Origin: Zizania palustris
Taxonomy: Eukaryota > Streptophyta > Magnoliopsida > Poales > Poaceae
Length of the DNA: 64,000 nt
Assembly (NCBI GenBank): GCA_019279435.1
Contig: JAAALK010000080.1
Location: forward strand, 90,233,028 to 90,297,027
Reading direction: 5' to 3'
A program made the translations under genes and the position numbers. Position 1 is the first letter of the stretch. Each line of letters begins with the position of its first letter. Of this stretch, positions 10,064 through 19,412 are shown piece by piece. The notes under the pieces were generated by a model. The model did no database searches. It was not told the origin of the DNA and was given only the letters and a program-made list of their open reading frames with translations.

Positions 10064-10909
10064 TGAAGGATATGCCCAAGAAAATTCCGTAGATTGGAAG
10101 TTCCGATAGGTAGTATTGGAAGTTCCGGTTATTATCTAGTCTCGATACAGAGAGCAAATATTGCTTCAGAAGTTCCGGTATGGTATCAAAAGTTTTGATG
10201 AGCTGGAAGTTCCAATTCAGAATTGGGGAATTTTTGTACTAATCAGAAGTTCCGATATGGTATCAGAAGTTCCGAGGTGGGCAAAAACAAATTGGATCTA
10301 TTGCGTGTCATGCTGAATTTGGAGACCTAAAAATACCTTGTTGGAAGTTCCGATCCAGGACAGGAAGTTCCGATGTGGGGTATCAGATTGGATCTGTTAC
10401 GAATATGAATTAGTTGTAACTAATTTGTGGGTTCCAAGATGTGCACGACCCAAGGAGCTTTCATCCCTATATAAGGAGAGGAGGAGGAGGTCTTGGAACA
10501 AGGAATAAGCCTAGATTGGATCTAGACACCATAGACTCCTCTCCTCCCTTTCTTGATCTCAAACGTTGAGGTCGAGGATTTCCCGTCTCTCACGTGCGGT
10601 GCTAGAACGCTGCCATGGGAGGAACTCCATCCCTGTATGTGTGGACTCCATGGAGGCGTTGCTCTATAAGCGACGCTCGTGGCCATCACCACGAGGAAAA
10701 GCGAATTCTTCATCGGTTGGATCGGCGAGGAACGGCCGGGACAAAACGAGGATAGGCTTGACGCACTTCATCAACCTCTTTTTTCCGCTGCACCTAGCGC
10801 GTCAAGTGCTAGAAGGTAACGATCTATGATCTCTCACGCGCATGGGTCTTGTGTCTTAGGGCGGGAATTTTGAATTTGCCGGCTAGCGTAGCTACCCTAT
10901 TCCCCAATA
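10064..10909 (+). repeat. Copia-1 5' LTR
   Basis: It begins TGAAGGATATGCCC and ends ccccaata, against ccccaaca in the 3' LTR. A TATA-like ctatataagg stands near 10472. The 5' third holds a cluster of GGAAGTTCCGAT words. About 846 bp. Confidence 0.82.
10095..10385 (+). repeat. Cluster of CGGAAGTTCCG-type words in copia-1 U3
   Basis: GGAAGTTCCGAT or a near variant appears about ten times, for example near 10097, 10120, 10167, 10207, 10246, 10267, 10345 and 10363. The core CGGAA-G-TTCCG is an interrupted palindrome. The same words recur downstream of the primer-binding site (about 11010-11190). Confidence 0.75.
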
Positions 10910-10910
10910 C

Positions 10911-10923
10911 TGGTATCAGAGCC
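10911..10923 (+). other. Copia-1 primer-binding site
   Basis: TGGTATCAGAGCC, complementary to the 3' end of plant initiator tRNA-Met, starts one base after the LTR. Confidence 0.9.
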
Positions 10924-10989
10924 TACGTGTGTAGTGTTCAATCTGGATCCCTCATGTATGGAGCTACATGGTGGAAAAACAGATTAGAT

Positions 10990-12109
10990 TTGTTTCTATC
11001 CGTGGCAGATCTGAAGTTCTGAAGTGATCGAAAGTTCCAATGGCGGATCGGAAGTTCCGATACTGATCGGATGTTCCGATGTCGAATAATGATTCGATAC
11101 AGAAGGCAATTGTTGCGATGCGGGATTTCGATTTTGATCGGAAGTTCCGATAGATTGGAAATTCCGATGCTAGATCGGAAGTTCTGACCCACATGATTTT
11201 GAAAAACCGAGCTTGCTGACCCGGGTTTTTCAGATCTAGAATCCAGTCATTTGTAGATTGCTCGCCTAACTTTATTTTGCAGAGAATGTCGTGACTGGCA
11301 TGGCCTTGGTTAAAATGTGATGTATGAGATGCATGCAATGAATGTAAATTAAATATGGCCTACTTGTCATGGTTATTTACAGCCCAAGGCTGATGTAAAA
11401 TTCATTACGGCTTGCATGTCGTTTCCGCGGTGCTTTGGCCCATGTAATTAGTATAGCCTATGAGAGATGGACTAGTACTCTTCATGGAGGCCGGGGGCAC
11501 GCACTCGATGATGGGAGCCATGGAGATGAAGATCACCATGTGAAGCAGGCAATGCTATGTCACAGTTAATATGATTGCCTATGATGCTTTCTTATGTTCC
11601 TGTTATTCTATTCTTGGATGTTTCGTGTGATCTAGGGACGTTACGATGCTAGAATAGTTTTCCCTTAGAAAATTAAGTGTTGATGCTCTTCCCAATAGTG
11701 CACCCACCAAGGTTCGTGCTCATCAATAGTGGGTCTGCCAAAGCAGGGTGCTATCTTTTATCTCGACCAGTTGGGGCGGAAGTCGGACTTCTACACGCAT
11801 AGTGTTAGTTCACTTGACGAGGCTATCAAAACGGTTTTGGGCCTTGGAGCATAGGAGTTGGGGTTGAGAATTTGATGCTTCTCCAATGACAAGAGTCACA
11901 TATGATGTGATTAGCAAGGAGTTGGTTACCTATGTCAACTAGCTTATAGCAGTGATGCCAAAGCTCACTAGGAGATAGCATGACCATGGATCTTGCGCCA
12001 CTATTAGTCATGAGAGGGAAAGTGACTGGTTAAATAGTGGAACATCTTTTATTGGATAGAAGATAAACATTGCATAGTGCTGAACCTTGCATTTAATCTT
12101 TTGTAGATC
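10990..12109 (+). other. Copia-1 leader with GGAAGTTCCGAT repeats
   Basis: The first 200 bp carry about seven more GGAAGTTCCGAT-like words. The remainder matches the fragment at 8259-8695. I find no gene; the short antisense frames here are shadows of the repeat words. Confidence 0.65.
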
Positions 12110-12970
12110 ATGGCACCACCTACTACTATTAAGAGCACTTTAGTTTTTAATTTGTGATCTATTCTTGAACGAGATAAATTATCTGGAACAAATTTTATGG
12201 ACTGGTACAGAAACTTGAGAATTGTTCTCAAGAAAGAGAAAAAGGATTATGTTCTAGAGGAACCTCACCCTGATGAATCAGGAGAGGATGCTTCTATAGT
12301 AGATTAGCGTGCTTATGAGAAGCATGCTAGTGATTCCGTGGATGTCAGCTGCCTGATGCTTGCCTGCATGTCCTCTCAGTTTCAGAAACAATATGAGGAT
12401 CGTGATACTTACGATATGATCGTAGGGCTTAAGGGCATGTTTCCGTACCAAGCAAGGGCAGAAAGATACAATGGGTCTAAATGCTTGTTTTGTAGTAGGC
12501 TGGCTGAAGGGAGCCCAGTGAGCCCTCACATGATCAAGATGATTGGTTGCGTGGAGACTCTAGAGAGACTGGGCACTCCACTGGATCCATACCTTGCTAT
12601 TGATGTTATTCTCTAGTCGCTCCTACTGAGCTTTTAGTCGTTCGCCATGAACTATAACATGGTTGGACTGGAGAAGACTCTAGCTGAGTTGCATGGGATG
12701 CTAAAAGCTATTGAGGAAAGTATCAGGAAGACTCTGAACCATGTGATGGTTGTTCAGAAGGAGGGCAAAAAGAGAAAGAGGAAAAGGGCTAAGTCTACAG
12801 ATTTGATCTCTAGTACTAAGCCGACTAGAAAGTCTAGGTCAGGTCCTGCCAACTCTGATGAGTGCCACCATTTCCACAAGCCTAGGCATTGGAAGCGCAA
12901 CTGCAAGGTATACCTGGAAGAGCAGAAAAAGAAGGAAAGTATGACTTCCACTTTAGGTATTAACGGTTAA
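12110..12970 (+). pseudogene. Copia-1 gag remnant
   Basis: ATG at 12110. The frame shows the copia gag features NFMDWYRNLRIVL, then YEKHASDSVDVSCLMLACM and RLAEGSPVSPHMIKMIG, followed by a lysine-rich tail and a decayed zinc knuckle (ECHHFHKPRHWKRNC) near the C-terminus. Several in-frame stops (for example in NLxSILERDK and VDxRAYEK) and a lost stretch before NYNMVGLEK make it non-coding. Gag would form the cytoplasmic particle. Confidence 0.82.
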
Positions 12971-12979
12971 ACTTGCTAC

Positions 12980-13862
12980 ACGTCCCAATGATCCATAGGT
13001 ATATGATACCAGTTAGATGATTCATACTTTCAAATTGTTGTAGGGGTTGAGTAGGTCAAGGAAGTGTGCTAGTGGCGAGATGGATGTCCACGTCAGAAAT
13101 GGTGGAAGTGTTGCAGCGTTGGCCGTCGGTGTTTATTCACTGCCACTACTATCAAGACTAGTTTAGGAATTGAATAATTGTTATTTCATTCCCTCCTTAG
13201 GCAAAGACATAATCTCTTCTTCATGTTTAGGAGAAGATATTTTGAATTCATAATAAATAACAAGAGTTGTTCGATATTCTTGAATGGTTTGCTTTATGGC
13301 GTTTGTCCATTAGTGAATGGACCGTACTATCTGAGTCTTGAAAAAGCGCATGCTTATAACATTAGTACAAATAAACAATGACTCACTAATTTGAATCCTA
13401 CCCACATCTAGCATTGTCGCTTAGGTCATATAAATGAGAGGCGCACACAGAAGCTTCATAGTGATGGACTTTTGAAGTCATTTGATTTTGAATCATATGA
13501 CACGTGTGAATCTTATCTACTTGACAAGATGACAAGAGGCGACTTTTACTAAGTGTTAGTTGGAGGGAAAGTGAGCTATTGGACATAGTACATACTGATG
13601 TATATAGTCCAATGAGTCACACAGCTTGGAATGGGTTCTAGTACTTTATCACTTTTTCAACGACTTTAAGTAGATGTGTCTACTTGATAAGATGTAAGTG
13701 GGAGTACTTTAAAATGTTCAAGGAGCTCTTAAGTGAAGTACAAAATCATACTGGCAAGATAATTAAATTTCTACGATTGGATTGTGGAGATGAATATTTG
13801 AGCCATGAGTTGACGCGCTGATCTTTCATCATCCTTTTGAGGTAATGCTCTAGAAACCAACG
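12980..13862 (+). pseudogene. Copia-1 protease/integrase remnant, cut by element C
   Basis: Translated in pieces, it gives the copia protease tail (GLSRSRKCASGEMDVHVRNG, then VGVYSLP and ELNNCYFIPSLG), the GAG-pre-integrase segment (HCRLGHINERR..LHSDGLL..SYDTCESYL) and the first part of the integrase core. Frameshifts and stops are frequent. It ends where element C is inserted; the integrase frame resumes at 36990 with a plausible continuation once the 5-bp duplication is discounted. Confidence 0.75.
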
Positions 13863-14003
13863 TGTTGGGGGAAAATACTTCATCCCCAGGATCTTCAAGG
13901 TTATGAGACAAAGAAAATTCACCAGACCGAAGACTTTGACTTGTCTCTAGCCTGGCGTAGGATTAAGTCCGGAAGATCCGTCTAGACTCTCGTTCAAAGA
14001 TAC
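13863..14003 (+). repeat. Element C 5' LTR, first part
   Basis: TGTTGGGGGAAAATACTTC begins it. It matches 36497-36637 with about nine substitutions. Element B interrupts it after gatac (13999-14003). Confidence 0.93.
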
Positions 14004-14497
14004 TGTTGGCGTAAAAGATTACGCTAACAGGTTTCTGTAGAAAAGAAACTAACAAACGAAGTGTTTGCGAAGCAAACTGTTCTAAGCCTCCGAAAGGATA
14101 ATAGCTTAGAATAGTTCGAAAGTGTGTATTGAATCACTTGAAATCGGTCCCTATTACAGGGTGAAATGGGGGGTATTTATAGGCTAAACATTAAGGAAAA
14201 GACCTATTTACCCCTCTATTACAACCGACATTAAGGAAACTATTCGGTTTCCTTAATAGGGCTAAAATGGTAAAAGACTAATCTAATAGGATAGAAGATA
14301 AGTCTTCCATCTTAGCTGGCGGAAAAGATCCTGAAGGGCTTTGGTTCGAAGACATACTTCGAACTAGTGCCTGTCTTCGGGCTTCGAACGAGGTTCTGGG
14401 CATCTTCGAAGATGGTCTTCGGACAATCTTCGAACTGGTTGACTGTCTTTATGCTGCTTCGGCAATAACCCCGAAGATGAGATATTTTCCCCCAACA
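14004..14497 (-). repeat. Element B 3' LTR
   Basis: Plus-strand edges are TGTTGGCGTAAAAGATT and CCCCCAACA. Read on the element strand it starts TGTTGGGGGAAAATATC. A TATA box (TATAAATA on the minus strand) lies near 14175. It is nearly identical to 24872-25365. Confidence 0.95.
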
Positions 14498-14512
14498 GTA
14501 GCCCCTCGAATA
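14498..14512 (-). other. Element B polypurine tract
   Basis: On the minus strand the sequence TATTCGAGGGGCTAC directly precedes the 3' LTR; the same tract is found in C (36482-36496). Confidence 0.82.
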
Positions 14513-14827
14513 CGCTTCTCCGTTCGACCTGTAACGTTAGGAGAGCAGTATACGGAAAGAAAAGATAACCAATCATAGGGGTTATTGGTTTTTATTTTAT
14601 CTCCGAAATGCATGAAGATATGAACTTCGAATTAGTCGTAAGGTAATTACTTTTCGAACTATCTTAGAACTGACTCAGGAAGTTCGAAAGTCTTTTTAGA
14701 CTTAGAAAAAATAGCCGTTAGATTCTGTTTCTAACGGAAGTTATATGAGGCGTTATTTTCGGAGAAGAATAACAGGCGGGAATGCGAAAGGGCAGAGCCC
14801 AAACGGTAACAAACGGAAAGATTAGGC

Positions 14828-14835
14828 TATAAATA
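14828..14835 (+). promoter_or_regulatory. TATA box of element B antisense gene
   Basis: TATAAATA lies 148 nt before the ATG of the antisense gene. The stretch from the polypurine tract to here (14513-14827) contains no gene and would be its upstream promoter region. Confidence 0.78.
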
Positions 14836-14975
14836 AAGAGCCTCAAAACTTACCCGATTACCTTTTCACCGCTTCCTCTCAGTCAAAGCTTTTTGAGCCC
14901 TTTGAGTTCTTGAACCCTAGCCTTCGAGTTCTTGAGCCCTAGTCTCCATTCCCTCAAATCAATCCGGCAATCGCG

Positions 14976-17900
14976 ATGGTGAAGACCAAGGGATCTGCGC
15001 CTCCTTCGGCCTTGGCTCGACAGCAAGTAGCCGCAGCAGCAGCGGCGGCGACATTGGCGACGGCACCCTCGATGCAGGCGGCAATGCCCATGGCGGCAGG
15101 GAGGAGAAATTCCCAAATCCCCGATGACCAAGGTCTGTGTCCTCCATCGACTAAGTACTTGGATCAATCCTTTGAATTAGGGCCGTCTACCTGCAAGAGA
15201 GAATCTTTGGCAATCACAGCAGGGGGTAAGATTAGCAATGGGGTTATGATCCGGAAGCCGGGCAAAGAATCAATTCCATCACCGAGACCCGGAGAGGTTG
15301 TGGTATTCGAAGCTTTTTTCGAAGCAGGCTTGGGCCTCCCTGCTGTGGATTTCTTGGCCGAAGTACTTGACCTGTTTCATGTAACCCTCCCCCAGCTATC
15401 TCCGAATGCTGTAGCTAGATTAGCTATCTTCGAGTGGGCGCTGAGAGCCGAAGGTTGTGAGGGGAGGGCTGAAATCTTCGCTGCACTTCATAGAGCGACT
15501 TGTCAGCCGAAGACGTTCACAGGCTCCGGAGGTGAGAAAGTGGTGGTTGCCTTCGGAAGCATTAATTTTAGGCTTCGAGACGAATATGCCCTGCAATTCC
15601 CTGCTAAGGCCATTAATGCTAGATGGTACACCGACTGGGTCCTGAGGTGGTTTTATGCCGAAGTTGGAGCAAGCAGTCCTCTGGCTGGGCCCCTCAAAGA
15701 AATCCAATTCCGGAAGGAGGCCTTAGTGCAACCTGACGAAGGCCAGCTCGAAGCTCGCCTCAACTTACTTCAGAAAATCAGCCGAAGGTTAAGTATGCGG
15801 GACTTGGCCGAAGAATTCATCGGACTTCAAATTCCTCCGCTGATGGCCAACTGGCCTATCGTCTTCGAGGATGACTCAGAAGGTGGTCTTCGCAAGATCA
15901 ATTATACTTCGAGTCCTGCAGGTAACTTCGAATCCAACATGTATTGTACATATTTACTTCGAAGAAAAACTAACTTGAGTTATTTTTTAGCTTCTTCAGC
16001 CCCTATTACTTCAGAGCAAATTATAAGGGCTTCGGAGAAGATTTTGGGTGCCCCAACTCCGTCTGAGAAAGAATGGCGAGTTAAATTAGTCGGGAGTTGG
16101 GAGAGATTTAACAGAGTATGGGGAATGCTGGAGCTATCTCCACCCCCTCTGATGGATTGGGTGCCTTTGGAGAAAGGGCCCCAGAAAAGGAAAGCCGAAG
16201 CTGGAACTTCGAGTTCAGCGAAAACTCCAGTGAAAAAGGTGGCTCGGAAGCCAAAGAACCTCGCGCCTTCAGATCCAGCACCTTCGAGCTCAAGAGCTTC
16301 GCTTTCTGGTTCTGCGAACGTACCGGAGTCTGGAGATAATGCTGATCAACCAATGACTTCGGTAGTTCAAAAAGATACAACTCAGGACGGAGTTCCTGTG
16401 AACGAAGGTGGGGTCGAAGTCACTATGGCTTCGATTCCTGAAGAAGTAACGAGGACTCCCCAGGACGATGCTCCTGCAGTCCAAGATTTAACGGCTGATT
16501 CAGATGAGGACTACACTTTTGATCCTCCGATCAGTCCGGTACTCGATATTCCAGAGAATGTCGAAGGTAAATTTTGCATAATTTTTATCAATTTTTGCAA
16601 AATTATACAATGTATAATATTTCTGTTTTTGCAGAGCCTCCTGTTGTCGAAGTATCTCACGAAGATACAATTCAAAGACCTTCGACAACTTCGGAGCCAC
16701 GACCGGAGGTTACTCTACCGGGGCCTGGAAGAGGAAAAAGACACATAGAGCCTCCAACTCAAGGATCGACTTCATCTGACTCAACGGATGAAAGTGAATC
16801 AACTGAGGGGGGGGCATCTTCAGAAGTTCCAAGGGCCTCGGAAGAACTCTCCGGACCTTCGCTAAGCAGAGCTGATCAGAAGGCTTCAGTAATGCTTCCT
16901 CTCATAACTCCTTTTTTGGAGGAGAGAACCGGACTTGGGACTTTGGTTAAACCTTTGGGCAAGGCCAGTCGCAAAGTTGGGGAAACAGAACTGGTAGCCC
17001 GTTTAAGCAGAGTGAAGGGTTTGGAGCTTAACCTTGCTGTGGAAAGAGCAGCTTATCAGGTATAAAGCATCTTCGAACCAAATAGAAAATTATATATGAA
17101 TAACTTCTTATTTCAGTTTTTCTTTTTTCTTAGCAAGCAGTCTTAGCCCGCGCTGCAGCTTTATCGAGCGAAAATGAAATTGCTCAACTTCGGGAAGAGA
17201 ACGAGGCTCTTCAAAGAAATTTTAACTTCTCCGAAGGTCGAGTATCTCAAATGGACAATGTAATATTAGCGGAGCGAAGGGCTAGGCAAAGCTTGGAGGC
17301 TGCGAAGAAAGAGCTCGAAGCAGAAAGAATTGTGCTTCGAGCGGAGATTGAAAGACTGCGGACGGAGGATGCTGCCAAAGGGTCTGAACTTGTATGGCTA
17401 CAAGAAGAAGCTGGCCAACTCCGGATTCAGAAGAATGCTTTGACTACGGAGAATGCTAGAATCTCCGGAGTTTTAGCAGAAACGACTTCGGTCAAGGATG
17501 CACTTAATGCGGAAAAGCTCAAGTCTGAGAAGGTGGCTTCGGAGGTCATCGAACAGATGCTAGGTGTCTTGGAGTACTTCGGTACTACTGGATCACTACC
17601 TTCAGATGACAATGTAACTCTGCTGCGCCGGCTAAAGAGGATCCAAGGAGCAGCGAAGCAAATGAAGACGGCAGGCATGCGTTATGGAGAACTCTCCGGA
17701 CAAGTGTCTGCCCTTGGAATACTTCGCTACTACGAAGATTTGGGCTGAACAATCACTCCGAGCGCAGAGGGCTCCATTATCTTCGACGACGCGAGACTTT
17801 TGACTCCTTCCGAAGGTGTAGCTACTGCTTGGCGAGCCTTCCAGACTTCGTGGAGAGCTGAAGGTCGATCTGCGATCAAGGCTTGGATTGATGAAGGCCA

Positions 17901-18524
17901 ACGCCAAAAGCAAGTTCGGAGCCAAGCTTCGAGCAGTCAGCCTCCTCCGAACCCGCAGGTTTAGGATTATTTAGGATTTTTTGATTATGTAAAGCTCATG
18001 CTTGTAAACATTTATCAATGAAATCTTGTTTGTCATATTTTTAGGCTTTGCCTCTTGTGGAAGATATCGAAGTGTTAGAGCTTAACAACGAACTTCGCTC
18101 ACTGTGGAACACCTTCGAACTTCTAAAGAGTTATAAGCGTCCTCGATTTCTTATTCCTCGAGATGACTCCGGCGTTATTGCGCCCGAAGTAATCAAAGAC
18201 GTATTGTCTTATATCAAAGAGGAAGATAAAGAGATTGACGCAAACACCTCGTCTTCTGAAGACACTAATTGGTCCGAAGACGAAGGTGAAGCCCAAAATA
18301 AAAGATCTGAAGATCTTAGAAGCTGGGAAAGAAGCCCCGAGCGGCTTCGAACTTGGGCCGAGCTTCAACAAGAGCAAAAGGATTTTAGAGCTTCGAAGGG
18401 GAGGAAGAGAGTTAAACGTAAAGTTCTTAGAACTTCCGATGTTGGAACTAGTCGTTCCACCCCTAGCTCTCGGGACCGAAGAGGTCTCCGATTCCTTCTT
18501 GGTATAGATACCAATTTTTCATAA
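14976..18524 (+). CDS. Element B antisense gene (aORF), five exons, one in-frame TGA
   Basis: Exons by GT-AG sites and frame are 14976-15921, 15991-16566, 16635-17059, 17134-17958 and 18045-18524. Introns are 69, 68, 74 and 86 bp and AT-rich. The spliced frame is 1084 codons and is open except for TGA at 17746-17748 (codon 854), where copy D has CGA. The product begins MVKTKGSAPPS, followed by an Ala-rich stretch. Residues about 95-300 match the family I recall as 'putative gypsy type transposon' (Transposase_28): VVVFEAFFEAGLGLPAVDF, LPQLSPNAVARLAIFEWALR, ARWYTDWVLRWFYAEVG. Next comes a Lys/Ser/Pro-rich linker (KKVARKPK, a possible nuclear signal), an acidic region, a long coiled coil in exon 4, and a C-terminal RRGLRFLLGIDTNFS. 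It is transcribed against gag-pol. The first intron keeps frame even if retained. Biochemical function is unknown. Confidence 0.85.
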
Positions 18525-18848
18525 TGTAATCTGTAAACACATTTGTTTCAATAATGAATGCCGATTTAAAATTGTCTCCATATTTACTAGCCCCTCTTTG
18601 GGTATAAGCAACTTCGAACTGTATTCAAAGATGGTTATGCACAAAGAAAAAACTTCGGAGTACAATTTTTTGGGGGTTCGGAACCCCTCTGTCATTTTAA
18701 AGATCTTTTGAAATCTTATGAAACGTCTTCAACCTTTGTTTGCTTTACGAAAGAAATCAATTAAGATAACTTCGAGGACACTTTAGTGTCTTAAGAAATT
18801 TGTCACTTTGGACTTATATGAACAGACATTCGAAGCTCATGGCTTAAA
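18525..18848. other. Spacer downstream of element B antisense gene
   Basis: No gene. AT-rich sequence containing aataatgaatg and other polyadenylation-like words just after the aORF stop; it matches 52784-53100 in element D. It probably holds the aORF 3' UTR. Confidence 0.55.
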
Positions 18849-19170
18849 TTGTAGCCACCTTCGGCTATTTTTTGCAGAAGTCTACCAGCCGGAGCTTGGA
18901 CTTCGCAGAAATTGTAGCCACCTTCGGCTATTTTTTGCAGAAGTCTACCAGCCGGAGCTTGGACTTCGCAGAATTTGGCCACCTTGGGCTCTTTTTTGCA
19001 GAAGTCTACCAGCCGGAGCTTGGACTTCGCAGAATTTGGCCACCTTCGGCTCTTTTTACGGATGTCTGACAAGCTGCAGCTTGGACTCCGCAGATTTTGG
19101 CCACCTTCGGCTCTTTTTACGGAAGTCTACCAGCCGAAGCTTGGACTCCGTAGAATGTGGTATTGGCTCT
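18849..19170. repeat. Tandem array, about 61-63 bp unit, between aORF and pol of B
   Basis: About five units share the core gccaccttcggctatttttt with cagaagtctaccagccggag. The first two are almost identical and later ones diverge. The parallel reading frames here are repeat shadows. It lies between the convergent 3' ends of aORF (18524) and gag-pol (19413). Confidence 0.85.
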
Positions 19171-19412
19171 TTTACGGATGCCTACAAGGTATTAGCTTGG
19201 GCTCCGGATGGATTTCAGCCACCACACCGGAGGCTTCGACTTTATGGGTACGAAGTCCGGAAATACATCCCAGCTTGATGACACTTCCCTCTCGATCGAC
19301 TTCCGTCCCAGCGCGTCCGCTCGGGAAACTAGGAGTGTCAAGGGGAAGGGCAAACCACAGGGTGTATGTTTTATTAATTTAGAGGTGATTACAAGCAGAT
19401 TACAAGGAGCCC

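Noticed and set aside
14976..16748. Reading the element B antisense gene as a single-exon 590-aa protein
   Set aside because: The frame runs through a 69-bp intron divisible by three and then past a GT donor at 16567; D, E1 and C show the same splice points, so the multi-exon model is better.
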